From: Pagrus major
Lineage: Eukaryota > Chordata > Actinopteri > Spariformes > Sparidae
Length of the DNA stretch: 64,000 nt
NCBI RefSeq assembly: GCF_040436345.1
Contig: NC_133238.1
Location: 12,478,126 to 12,542,125, forward strand
Reading direction: 5' to 3'
Made by a program: the position numbers and the translations under genes. The notes under the pieces were generated by a model, which saw nothing but the letters and a program-made list of their open reading frames with translations, ran no database searches and was not told the origin of the DNA. Positions 40,357 to 53,600 of this stretch are shown piece by piece (the stretch's first letter is position 1; the number at the start of each line of letters is the position of its first letter).

Positions 40357-43300
40357 ATGAATGAACCGGGACACTATCCTCCGCCGGACTTCGGCGGTCT
40401 TGCTCCAAACACGATCCAGTCCTTCCAGTACCAGCAGCAGCCCCGCTCCAGCAACTTCCACCCCAGCATGTGGAGCTGGTCCGAGACGCCGTCGGAGCCC
40501 AGCTGGGACCACAGCGGCCAGGGGGGGTGGCATCACGGGGCAGCGGCAGGGTTTGGTTTCCAGTCAGGCCGTGGAAACTATGGACCTAAACGTCCGTACG
40601 GTAAGCTACCTATAAAGTACTTTTAATGGTATTAAAAAACACCCCAAACAATAGTCCCTACTATGGGTCAGGGTCCAAAGGCACTAGATCCTACATTTCC
40701 CATAATGCCACCTAAAGCATATAAGGTTAGACCCCGCTGGAAGATGCCCATGTCTTTCAAACTCCACACCTTTTAGTTAGTAACTCAGGGCTTCCTGTTT
40801 AAAATTGGCTGTCTACAAGCCTGAGCTGAAATAACCCAAATGACATCACTATGACATCATCAGGGTTACTTTCTCAGGTTTCTCTGGAGCCACAGAGGAT
40901 ATGCATCACTGTGTTTACAGGCTGAGTAGTACTCCTCATGACGAGTTAAGTGGACTTGGTCTGTAGAATTGGTGAAATGCCCCTTTAAGTGTTATACAGA
41001 AAACATTGTGAATTTATTGAGATTTAAATATCGATGTGCGTGTGTTGTCATTCCTCTAACTTCAAGTCTTGTCTTCAGGTCAAAACTTTGGTCATGAGTG
41101 GCATCAAGGTGGACATCGGGGCGGAAGACAGAATCATGGACCCCCCAACAACCACGGGAAGAAGGTTGGATCATTACCACTTAGATCATGATCATGACTT
41201 TAATGGTGTTTTTTATGTGGCAGCAGAATACACGCGTTACATGATGTGAACTGATGTGTTTCTATCTCACAGCAGAAAAATAAGAAGGAACCAGAGTTTT
41301 CCCATTTTTGCGACACCTGTGACCGGGGCTTCAAAAACCAGGAGAAGTACGATGAACACATCTCTCAACATGTCAAGGTAATTTAATCTGATTTGACACT
41401 GTATATTTCGCTTTATTTCATGTCATTTGTGGAAATCTGTGTTCACATTTTACTGACCGCCTCCTTCACATCTCTTTCGTAGTGTTCTGTGCCCGACTGC
41501 AGCTTCATGGCTCATGAAAAAATAGTCAGCATCCACTGGAAAAATGTAGGTCAAACAACTTGCTGTGTACAATGAACTTAGATTCCCGTTGTTTATTTTT
41601 GTTAACGTCAGTGTTTCTTTCCTCCTGATTGCAGAACCATGCACCAGGAGCTAAAAGAATCAAGCTGGACACACCAGACGAGATCGCAAAATGGAGAGAG
41701 GAGAGGCGCAAGTCAGTAAACATTTTTTAGTAGATACCCAAAATGAAAGCATGAACCTAAACGTGAGCATAATATGCAACCTTTAATTTGTTTTTGTAGA
41801 AACTTTCCAACTCTTCAGAATATCGAAAAGAAGAGAAAGGTGATGGAGGTGCGGGAGGAGACAGGAGCTGTTCTGGAGACAGCACAGTTTGGGTAAATCG
41901 TGTTTTCTCTTTTATTACATCCAAACACAAAAGTATATTTGCACTTTCGCTATGACATGAGGCCTGAGCTAGAGTCTAAATCCAAACTTTAATATTTTAT
42001 TCACAGACGAATGAGAGGCAGAGGAAGAGGACGGGGTCGAGGTCGCGGCTGGGGCAACAGAGGGTTTCATGGGCGACATCCTCAAGGCCCCCACCCATCG
42101 GACAGCAGTGCTACAGAGACACCCCCACCCCTAACCCAACGCTCCAGGGACGTGGATCCACTGGGAGCGCTGGCCAGCAGTGACCATGGTGAGTGGCTCG
42201 TCTGACATGGGCAGGACTCGGTATTCAAACAAGACTGTAAACAATCACCTGACGGTGTTTGTCATGTGCTTCCAGATTCTGACAGAGAGGACCCAGCTGC
42301 TGAGTCCAGAACCGGTGGCCTGGTTGTGGCTCCTAAACAGATGAGCTCGGCTCTGGGCTCGCTGGTGGCCAACTACGGCTCCATGAGTGAGAGTGAAAGT
42401 GATGAACCAGAGGGTGAGTTCATATCATGTTTGGCAAAAATATACACAAGATACATACAGACGCATATATTAACAAACAAAATATTATGACAGAGCAAAA
42501 AAACTGACATTTTCCATCATTTCCATCCAGTATTCTCATTATCCTCTTTTCTGTTTGTTTCAGCCATACCCATCCAGAGAGCCAAAGACCTTGTGCAAGA
42601 AAACAAGGCCCTACTGAACTCAGTGCCACCAAACTCCCAGGACAGAGGACCTTCTTGTGCCCCGAAATCCTCTCCTCAGGGTACAGAAGCTCACAAAGTC
42701 CCCCAGCCTGACTCTGTGGTTCACACACCTCACAACAGGAGAGGAAGAGGGGCAAGGGGAGGCAGGGGAGGAAGGGGTGGTAGAGGAGGACACCAAGATA
42801 GATTGCAGGCACGTCGTCCCACTCTGCTTGAGATGGTAAGGAGAAAACTGAGATTATGCAAGCGTGATTTACAAGAATGTTCTCAGCCCTCATGTGCTCC
42901 TCTGATTTCTTTCACTCTGTTTAGTTACTGGCCCCAGATATCCGCCATGAGAGGAACGTCCTCCTGCAGTGTGTGCGCTACGTTGTCCGAAGCAACTTCT
43001 TTGGCCTGGAGAGCAAAGCTCAGAACCAGGAGGGGATGAAGGATAAACCCAAATCAGCCACCCCAACTGGAGAGCATGAAGAAAGGCAGGAAAAACAATC
43101 AGAGAAAGACAGTGCTGTGCCTCAAGTTGGCAATCAGGAGGATTTAGAAACGAGCAAAGCTGTTGTCGTGGACCAAAACTGTCTGGAGCAGGGTTTGCAG
43201 AGTGATCAAGTATGCTCAGAAGCATCCGCAGCAGCAAGGGCTGAGCAGGCTGCAGGGGATTTCGTTCAAAATGCTGAACAGACGGCTGCCAAAGACTGTC

Positions 43301-43392
43301 ACAGCCTGGATTTAACATCCACAGATAAAATCACATGTGTATCGAATATATATGATGATGAAATATGGGAAAGCCCTGGTGCTGTTATGTAA
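40357..43392 (+). CDS. nufip1: NUFIP1, zinc-finger box C/D snoRNP assembly factor
   Basis: Vertebrate counterpart of yeast Rsa1. It bridges SNU13, NOP58 and the R2TP chaperone during box C/D snoRNP assembly, and has also been reported as a ribophagy receptor. Ten exons: 40357-40600, 41079-41164, 41273-41377, 41483-41545, 41635-41711, 41800-41892, 42007-42188, 42276-42413, 42564-42835, 42925-43392; 1,728 nt, 575 aa. The C2H2 finger reads [21 protein letters not shown] (exon 3), followed by [19 protein letters not shown]. The conserved NUFIP region follows: [37 protein letters not shown]. The N-terminus [15 protein letters not shown] matches the NUFIP1 start, preferred over an in-frame ATG at 40285. 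Two RG-rich tracts (exons 7 and 9) stand out. The C-terminus keeps [20 protein letters not shown] then QCVRY. The acidic tail after exon 10's start is not recognised. Confidence 0.95.
40601..41078 (+). other. nufip1 first intron, contains a dispersed repeat
   Basis: Bases 40650-40990 resemble 34740-35130. Nothing coding. Confidence 0.5.
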
Positions 43393-44081
43393 AGTCCTTG
43401 TAAAATAAAAAAAAATTGGATTTATCTGCTTTTTGTTCTGAGGGTGAGACATTTGTCTTTCATACATTGATTTAATTATGTTAAATTCTTGTTTTTTTTA
43501 AAGGACTGTCATTTTTTTTAATGTGATACTGTGTTAGTGTTACTAACAAGATCAGTTATTTTTGTAACACGATGGAGGAAGATCCTTTTCCCTTTGAAAT
43601 AAATCACAACCCTATAGATAATTTAATGTTGTACAAATGTTTATTTTATTTGAGTAAGTTTGATTTATGGATACATGTTCATGGTTTGCTAGTAATGAGC
43701 TAGAAACTGAAAGGAATCCCATATAACTTGTATGTAATTAAAGGTGTTTATCGTGTTATATTTTCACAGCACATAGATAATAAGCAGTGTGGTTCCCAAA
43801 TAAAACTTTAATTTAGTAATATGCCAGATTGAGATGTTTGATTTAATCATCTGTGCAGCGAATTACTGAGAAAGAAGCGGAGATACACATAGAAACGTCT
43901 TATTTTTTAGTAAGCATCTCGGCTTTTTGAATAATAATAACAGTCTGTCTTCTCACTTATGGTATAAGAATATGAAATTAAAAATATTTTGTTTTTTCTG
44001 ACTGTGAAGGTCAACAGTCCACTATCAACACCGTCCACCAGGAGTGCCCAAGCTTGTACAACGAGCGCACCCACAGGAGTC
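43393..44081 (+). other. nufip1 3' UTR and spacer
   Basis: AATAAA occurs at 43404-43409, directly after the stop, and again near 43600, so either a very short or a 200-nt 3' UTR is possible. The rest is AT-rich with no gene seen. Confidence 0.55.
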
Positions 44082-44094
44082 GTCGCCTAGAAAC
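44082..44094 (+). promoter_or_regulatory. RFX X-box, cilia-gene promoter motif
   Basis: GTCGCC-T-AGAAAC fits the X-box consensus GYNRCC-N(1-3)-RRNRAC with no mismatch. It is 181 bp from the start codon of the cfap47-like gene, within the usual range for RFX targets. RFX factors drive cilia and axoneme genes. Confidence 0.6.
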
Positions 44095-44237
44095 TACCTG
44101 AGCTGCCAGCGTCTGTTTAGTCTCCAGCCTACCAACGGTGAAGTTGACTATAGGTATGCGAGTCAGCAAGTCGACATAACTTCACCATACATTATTTTTT
44201 AAAGAAGGGGAAATATCTCCGCGGCGAGGGTTGTCTG

Positions 44238-44256
44238 TAAGTAAGTAAGTAAGTAG
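44238..44256. repeat. (GTAA)n short tandem repeat
   Basis: About four and a half tetranucleotide units in the 5' leader, 20 bases above the start codon at 44275. Confidence 0.85.
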
Positions 44257-44274
44257 TAACTATAAAGTCATAAC

Positions 44275-44603
44275 ATGGCTGCGAGCTGCGTTCGAGTGGA
44301 CCCACCGTTTGTCGAGTTCAAAGATGTGAAAGTGGGGAAGGTTTACAAAACTAAAGTCACGGCAGCAAATGTTGGAAAAACGTCGAAGAAAATAACTTTT
44401 GAGAGACCTGCGTTAAAGGTAAGGTATACCCTAAGATGTTTTTCAGTAAAGTAACTATACAAAATTAAAGAATTAAATCCATAGCGGGCTAAATAAGAAT
44501 TTGGCTAATTGCTCGTTAAGCTAGCAATTAACACCTCATGTATGACATTACGTCAGGTCGTTAGCATTAGCTAGCTAACTTTATCGTTGGTTTGACTCGA
44601 CGA

Positions 44604-44664
<61 letters not shown>

Positions 44665-47600
44665 AAAAGTTATGGAATGTAACAAAGTACATTAAAGTAC
44701 ACTTTTGAGGTACTTGTACTTTACTTGAGTATTTCCTTTTTTTTGCTACTTAGCTAATACTTCCACTCCAAGGACATTATAATTAACATTTCGGAAGATA
44801 ATTTTGTACTTTTACTTCACTGCATTTATTTAATTTTAGTTACTAAATAACTAACACAACTACTTGTATAGGTTTATTTATTTCAACATAAACATTTCTT
44901 TTAATAGATCTGCATACCTACCTACACATCACAAAATAGCTGTGAGGTGATGTAACTAAGTACATTTAAGTACACTTTTGAGGTACTTGTACTTTACTTG
45001 AGTATTTCCTTTTTTTTGCTACTTAGCTAATACTTCCACTCCAAGGACATTATAATTAACATTTCGGAAGATAATTTTGTACTTTTACTTCACTGCATTT
45101 ATTTAATTTTAGTTACTAAATAACTAACACAACTACTTGTATAGGTTTATTTATTTCAACATAAACATTTCTTTTAATAGATCTGCATACCTACCTACAC
45201 ATCACAAAATAGCTGTGAGGTGATGTAACTAAGTACATTTAAGTACACTTTTGAGGTACTTGTACTTTACTTGAGTATTTCCTTTTTTTTGCTACTTAGC
45301 TAATACTTCCACTCCAAGGACATTATAATTAACATTTCGGAAGATAATTTTGTACTTTTACTTCACTGCATTTATTTAATTTTAGTTACTAAATAACTAA
45401 CACAACTACTTGTATAGGTTTATTTATTTCAACATAAACATTTCTTTTAATAGATCTGCATACCTACCTACACATCACAAAATAGCTGTGAGGTGATGTA
45501 ACTAAGTACATTTAAGTACACTTTTGAGGTACTTGTACTTTACTTGAATATTTCCATTTCCGGCTACTTTATACTTTCAGTCCACCACATTTTTTAGGCA
45601 AATATTGTACTTTTTCTCCACTACATTTATTTGGTAATTTTAGTTACTAGTTACATTGCAAGTTGCCTGCTGAATCAGATCCAAAGCCTAGTATACAGTA
45701 TATATATGTAGCCTTTGATATACTTTTCCTTGTAGTTTTGATACTTGTGTACATTTATTCCCAATAAATTACTTTGATACTTAAGTAAATTTTATATCAG
45801 ATGTTACTTAAATGCTTTTCTTATGGGTGACTTCCACTTTTATCAAAGAAATACTTTAACACAGTATCTTTGCTTTTACTCTAGTATGACTTTTGGGTAC
45901 TTTTTACAACACATCCATTAACTCACTCTGCCTTATCTAGCTTTTGTATAGTAAGATGCATATGTCCCTCTCTTAAACTGTCTTTGTCCTAAATGTTTAC
46001 TACTTGAATCAAAAGGTGCCAACAGAGTGGTTCTTTCTGAACATTTGATTGATCCCTTTTTTTCCTCCTCCTTCTTTCTTTCCCCTTTTCCTGCAGTTAT
46101 TCAAGTTCAAACCCCTTACCTCAGCTGAGGTAGTGGCTCCTGGTCTGTCTGTAAGCGGCTTGCTGGAGTTCACTCCAGAGGAAGACCAAGAGATCAGCGA
46201 CTGCCTCCTAATTTATGTAGATGATGTGGAGACCATTGAAATCCCATTGCTGGGGTAAGCAGGCTAGACATATATGTTAACATCTGACACATATTAAAGT
46301 TATTTAGGACCAAAAACATACCAATATCCATGCACACAACTCTCCTCTAGGTTTCCCAGAGCTTGCTCCCTGCTAATGGACTCAGTATTAGACTTTGGCT
46401 GTGTTGCTGCCTTCAGTCAGATTATCAGCAAACATCACCATATAACCAATCAAGGATCAGCACCAGGTAAATCAAGTGTGTCTGGAGATACTTTATCTAA
46501 GTTGCTCACATGTGTATGACATTCATTTTCCAAAACACAGACTCCAGGACCCATCAAATTAAATTTATTACGTTGCTGCTGCTGCTGTTGACTTAAAGCC
46601 TCACAATGTGATTCCCTCTTTATTTTTTAACTTTTTTTTAAATTATATTTTCTGAAATGAAGCAGGTTTTGGTGTGAATACACATATGTGTTTGTGTGTG
46701 TCTGTTTGTGTGTGTGCACTGAAGGTTTGTTCCAGGTGCAGTACAATGGAGACCCATCAGTCAGACTTTCACCTTGCAGTGGAGTCATAGCAGCTGGCGC
46801 CACTCAGTGGCTGAAAGTGGAACTGCGCACAGATGTGCCCAGGCTGATTGATGAGAAGGCTCTGTAAGAAAATCTTCAGATATCTGTGACCACAGATAGC
46901 ATGTATTAAATGGATAGGACACTAAATGCTAAGTTTCACATTTTAAGAAATTAGCTAATGATATTTTGTCATTTAAGGAGTGAATCATTGTGTCATTTTA
47001 CACTAAAACCCACCTGAACCTCCCTCTCCTTTTGTCGCAGGGTGAAACTGCAGAATTGCTCTGCTGTAGTTCTCAGTATAAGGGCTGAGGTTGTGGACCA
47101 GCACCTTGAAGTCTTTGACTTGCAGGTAAATCAGTGCTTCAAGTGGATTTATGGCTTTCCCCCTCTAAATTGTGTTCATGTTAAGATGCTGTGCCATTTC
47201 ACAGGGGGATCCATTGTCCTGTCTGTGGTTTGGACCTGTATACTTTGGTACATCCTGCGTGGAGAATGTTGTTCTGAGAAACAATGCACCCCAAGCATGT
47301 GACTGGGTCTGTCTGCTCCAGGATACTGCTGCTGGGACTGAGGTGGTGAGTGACACGCTCGGGGACACTATGCATAGCCAGAAGCTAGTCATACTGAACT
47401 GAAAATGAAACAACAATGCTTTGAATGTGTTGGCTGTGTAGGGAACAGATCTCCAGAAGACAACAGACGCCGCCCTGCTGGAGAGAATGAAGAGGTGCAG
47501 CCAGAACACTCAAGACCTCTCTCAGGTCTTGGTGTGTGATCCCAAACAGGGTCGGCTGGGACCGTATGACAAAACCATTGTCGCAGTACACTTCAGCCCC

Positions 47601-50600
47601 ATGTGTAAGAGGTAAATTGTCTGTGAATGTGCCTGAAAACAAAAAAAATATTTTTTTTATGAGTACCCAATGGCCTTAACATTCCTATCAAAATAATTGC
47701 CACTTAGAAATGTAAATATTGTCTAAAATTGTTGTGCGGTAATATATTCTATAGAAATACCATAAAGTTATATATGATAGTATGGGAAAAGAAGTGCTAC
47801 TCCCCGTCGGGGAATCGAACCCCGGTCTCCCGCGTGACAGGCGGGGATACTCACCACTATACTAACGAGGAGATGATCGAGGCAGTGCAGGTGTGGCCGG
47901 AACTTAATCTTACCTGTACAGAATAACACTGGCTGTCTTTCAGTACACCTGAAGGGAAGAAACGTGATCACTCATCCACCCGGCAAGACTACTGCCTGTT
48001 CCTGCTGTTTGAATCGCTTGGAAGCAGATACGGCTTCACCCATCATAATGGTACTAACAAAACACGCACACTCATGTCACATCACATAGTACAATACAAG
48101 CGCTCAGAGGAACAAGCCAGCAGTTTAGTTTGTAGAACTCTACGAGCAGATTATTCCTTGATATTTGGTTGAAACTGTCTTCTCTCTGTCTCATAGGTAA
48201 CAGCAGTGTGGAGCTGGCAGTGACAGGCTCAGGGCTGCCCGTTTCTCTTGTGCCTAGTCCCTCTGAAAGATTCGATTTCCTCACCTGTGTGACAGGCCAA
48301 TGTGTGGACCGACTGTGTGTCCTGAAGAACCTCTGCCCTCAGCTTCCCGTCAACTTCCGCTTCCCCAAGTTAGCACATTTCACCGCCAAGCCCTCAATTG
48401 GCACAATCTCCCCCGGGCAATGCCAGGTAATGCTGGTGTTTGATTTAGTTACTTGTTTATAAATCCAAGCAGAGCAGTGAATGTGGGAACTGTTTTTCTC
48501 TGTTGCCTTCCCCAGGATGTAGTTTTGTCTTTCACTGCGAGGCAGCAAGGGAGCTTCCAGGTGCATCAGAAGATTGAAGTCTTAGGTCATGTTCTTCAGA
48601 AAGATGGCAACACCGCTAAAGATGTTTCTGCACTTCAGCTGTGCAGCATTCACACCATCACACTACATCTGTCTGCTGTCTGCCACAGTGAGACCAAACA
48701 CACCAACAATGTGTCTGTCGCTCAATACTTTGTCTTCCCCTCCCTGTCTGTGGCTCTTAACTGAACTGCTTTCTGCTGAAGCCAAAGCTTTCAAAACAAC
48801 TTCTTTTATTTCTTTTGTTTTTAAACAAAAAAACAAAAAAATTTAATATCACCAGACTCGTCCTTGAATTAGATGATCTTGATACACGTACCTTGGCTGC
48901 TTTACAGGCATCAATCCAGCTGCTGCCTTCAACACGGATAAAACACGACTCCACGTACATCGCGGGGAGAGGAGTCCAAACACAGAGGGGGAGGAGTTCC
49001 TGGCCTTTCCCAGTGACCACGCCACAAGCACCAGACCTGCCTCTGCACACAGACAGTACAGGTAGAGGTCAAAGAAACACACTCTTTAACAAGCTTAGTG
49101 CAGATTGACAGCTAATTTGTCAGCTGAAATGTGTTTGTAACAAGACAAAAAAAACAACAAATCAGATTTTCCTTAACAGTCTGAAATAGGCATATTTCAT
49201 TTCTATGTAGTTTTTTTAACAACATGTGTTTCAATCTTCACTCAAAATGTTTTGATTTTCGTCATTTTGTTGTTACGGAAGCATTTCTAGCTTTATTGCA
49301 TTCAGGACCATCTTCACTGGTGTGCACCGCTACCACTATCTGGACACAGGCTATGCTTTCACTGAGGAAGAGGAGCACCAGAGACAGCAGCATCTACAGA
49401 TTTATGCAGACTTCATCAAACAGCTCAGACAAACACGCCTGCAGAAGATCAAGGAGAAGTAGGCTTTCTTATATCTTCCTATATCAAGCTTTTTTTGTCT
49501 TGCAGATGTACAGTAATAGTGCAGTTTTACCTTTTTGTTGCTAGACAGCAGGAAAAATTGGAGGAGGACGATGTGGATATTGGGATTGTTCCTTCTCAAG
49601 GGCTTGTTCCCCCTAAACTCCGCATCAGCGACCTGGAGAGCTGTGAGATCTCAGAGACCAACAACAGCTGTGCTTCCACAGCAGCTAAACGCAGCAAAGA
49701 CATGACATCCAGCATCCAGCAGGGAAACAGTCAGGTCAGATCAAAGAGGATCCAAAGAAAACATCTCGTCAATTTAAATGGTAACAGATCTGTTAACATT
49801 TGCAGAACTCAGGAAAGTTTCTGTTTTTTTCTCTTGCATTCTCTCCAGGTGTCAGAGCTAATAAATGCCGTTCCATCCACCAGCCACGAGGTGGCAGACT
49901 GCAACAGGACTCTGACAGCTCAGGAGCTCTGCCAAGTTGACATAGGTTAGAGATTCATTTCAGAAGTGCTAGACTCACTGAGCTTCAGTATAAACTGAAA
50001 TACAGCAAAACAGGAATTAAAACAAGAGGTTTTTATGTGTTGTTTTTTTTTTCTGTATACTAGTATATTAATATACTCTGTATACTTAGAAGGAAAATAA
50101 TCACCCACAAATATGATTGCTGAGAATAATCAATCATTAAAATTATTTACAGGTTATAACAAGTGCAGAAGAATTGTTTCATGTTGAACAGCCAGGTAAA
50201 AATCTAACTCTTTCCTCATCAGGCCCAGCGTTACTGGACTTTGGCGAGGTGTGTGTGCAGTCAGTGTGTGTCCAGAAGCTGCAGCTGATCAATCACCTAT
50301 CAGTGTTTGTCTGGGTGCAGCTGGAGGTGGACTCCCCTGAGCTGCAGGGCTCCTCACCCCTCTCCCACGTCCTTCCACCCCACTCCCACAACACCCTGAA
50401 CCTGATGTTTCAAAGCAGCAAGCTGGGTCCTTTCTATAGGTCGGTGGGGCTTTAATTACACGAAAATCAAATATTGGAGTTCAGCAGCAATACAAACACA
50501 ATTCTTTTCTCCAGACCTGTATCCTACACAGTGAACCAGCAACACCCTGGTCAGATACGGGTCCAGGCACAGGTCGTCCCCTTGGCTCTGGAGCTGTCAG

Positions 50601-53600
50601 ACACCCTGCTGGTGCTCCGCCCCACCCGCGCTCTGCTCGCCCAGTCAGGATACAGGGGCTCGGTGACCCTTAGAAACAGGCGTAACCAGGCCACAGAGTT
50701 CACATGGAGACCGGTAGTGACAGAGAGTGGCATCCTGTTCTCTGTTCGACCAGCTACTGGTAGACTGTGTTTGACAAGAGGCTTTATTGTTATTTTTAGA
50801 TAATAGAATTGCCTTTTGAATTAGAGCTGATACAACAAAACTACCGCTCCCTATCCCTCCCCAGGCACAGTGGAACCATACAGTGAATTGGACTGTGAGG
50901 TGGTGTGGCACCCCTCCTTCACCTCCCCTGCAGAAGGAGACTTTGACCTCTGCGTCCATGAGGGCAAAACTCAACGCCTGCACTGTGTTGCTAAGGTCTG
51001 GACCTACAACAGTGAAGATCATTATGCCATTAGTCATTCTAGTATCAAACTGAAACTTTTCACACCATAATCTATTTCTCTTCTACCCTTCTATAGCAGG
51101 GGTTTGCAACATTTTGGTTGTGGGACAGGCAAGCAATTTGGGACTGGTATAACTACTACTGCTACTGTCAATATATCCATTTATTCTGAATAGGGATGCA
51201 CATTTCAAGCAACTTCTTTAATTGACAGTTGGCTGCCTTAACAATCGGTAATCAGTTAATCATTAATATATGAAATATGGTGGAAGTTTTTCCATTAGAA
51301 AGCTGTGTGTAGGCTACATTAGGAATTAAAAGAAAAGATTAAATAAACACCATGTTACCTGAATAATAACCGAAATAACACAAAATAAACCTAATTATAA
51401 ATAAGGCAAAAGCAAAGATGTGGTCTTATCAAAGGAGAGAGAGCATAGAAATAAGGACAGAGGGAGTCTAGAGCTGAAACTTTTATTGGAAATCTTGTTC
51501 TTAAATTGTCAGGTCTTGTTGTTTTTTGTGCTGTCAGGAGGGTAGCATCAGGGGGAGGATTGATGATGTCTGTCCTTGTCTCATAACATCTTTGTCATTT
51601 GGTAGTCAACACCTCCTCAGAGGCCGGTGTAAGGTTGCAGCGCAATCGTTGAAAACACTTGATTTATACTCTAAGTGTGTCCCCAACCGTCATGTTTTTA
51701 CCAACACAAAAACAACAAAACTCTGTCGCACGGGTTTGTGCAAATTTGAAAGCTGCTCTGTCTGAGCAAGTCAGAGCTCTAACACATACAGTAAGTATCT
51801 AATGTAGTCTTGAACATCTGCTGTAATCAGTTTATAGCTTGTTCGAGAAGTTTTCGCAGCAGTATTGAGATATGGAATCAATGAAAATCTACTTTTTAAA
51901 CTGTGAGAGCTTTACATTTTTGTGTCCATTTCTCACTTTATGATGTGGTATAACATAAAACATGTGACCCACCTTGAGATGGCTCATTATCGTTATATTT
52001 AAAGTTAATAGCAAAATGAGTTTCAGCAATCTAAATCCTTAATAATAGATACAAATTAAATAAATGATCAAAATGAAAGAGCCTCTTTATTGACTCATTC
52101 TTTTTTCTTTCTTTTTTTAACCAATGTTTAGCAATCATACAAAGACAAATCCATCATAGAGGCTGATATCGATTTCTGCTCTGACAGCAGCCTCAGTAGA
52201 CCAGAACAGAACTCAGCAACAAGGCGTGTATTAAGTAAAGCTAAACTTGTTCCGCTCACACTTGCTACTATTGCTCTCTTCACTGAGTTGTACACATGCT
52301 TCAAATACATGTTCCCTTGGGGCTTATTTTGTAAAATGCATGAAATCAGTGACTGGAGTAGAAGTAGACGAGGCAGGTTTAGGGAGGGTTGGTGAATGAA
52401 ACATATAGAAAGAACTCTGTGGATTAATTATCACAGAACAATTAAATATAACCTTGAGAATGTTTTCCTTCTCCCAGGTTGGATCCACCAGCGTGCAGCT
52501 GGCAGAGAAACAGCTCCTGTTCCAATCAGTACCTCTCAACATGCCTTCTGTCAGAACTGCAGTCTTACACAACACTGGACAGAACCATGCCTACTACCAG
52601 GTGCCCACACACACTCTCTTGTTTTTGCACACTAAACAAGAAACATAGCCAGCCTCACGCTACACGCTGTCTCTGTTTGTTTGAGGCAGGTGTTAGATGT
52701 TTGCCCTCTGCCCGGCATGGTGGCGAGTCCGGCCGAGGGCGTGGTGCCAAGCGGGGGGCAGGCCGTGCTTGAGATCCACTTCAACCCTGACTCTGTCATC
52801 AAGTTTGACGCCAGAGTCGAGGTGAGAAATAGAGAAGAGGAGATGGAGCTGTTTATTGCCATGTTATGGTGATTTCTCTATATGTGTGTGTTGGTGTGTG
52901 TGTATGTAAGGAATAAAGAAAGAAATTGATGTACACAAAGCATGTATGTGCATTACAGATAGCTTTGAGGAGCATGAAGTCCATAGAGCTCAGAGTGGGC
53001 GGATCAGTGGAGCCTCCGAACGTAGACATCAGCGTGGTGAGTTATTGCATGTGTGTGTTTACACGTTTATGCACACAGTGTTTTTAGTTGTGACAAACTG
53101 CAGTAATAAACATGGCTTGAGAAAAAGCAGTTGCATAAAAAGAGAATTACAAAATGGTTTCATACATAAAAGCATTCATGAACTCCTTTAATTTACAGGC
53201 TTAGAGCTTACAGCAGAGCATAAACCACATGTGAGTGAGCCAGCTTGTCTAAACCTCACAAATTCAACTGGCAACAGACAAGTCTATTGCATTAACGTAT
53301 CATTATGTAGTAAATGTTGATTTCACAATATAAGATTGGTTCCCTATAAACCTTGTTTTCCCCATGCAATTTTGTCTGCCACTGGGCACAAAATATCCAG
53401 AGAAAATGAAGATTGACTGGTGATACAGCGAGGCTGGCAGCCTGACACTATTTCTTTGTGCTTCCATGTCTCCATTATAGACTAAATGAATTAATAAACT
53501 CACATTACGTCCTGTGTTATTAGTAGTTGTTACTCTGAGAAAAACCAGAACGATCTTGTTGTCTTTGCCTCAGCAGTAGCAACAATAATACCACTTTGAT

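Larger units (their letters stand above)
44419..46096 (+). other. cfap47-like first intron
   Basis: Filled mostly by repeats: a TCTA microsatellite (44604-44664), then a 273-bp tandem array inside an interspersed element. No exon. Confidence 0.8.

Noticed and set aside
48688-48764. Exon 10 of the cfap47-like gene running on to the stop at 48762-48764
   Set aside because: An internal donor (GTGAGA at 48688) keeps phase with exon 11 at 48908 and all following exons.
51096-51130. hAT transposon terminus
   Set aside because: Only one end is suggestive; no inverted partner or 8-bp duplication was found, so it is noted only as possible debris.
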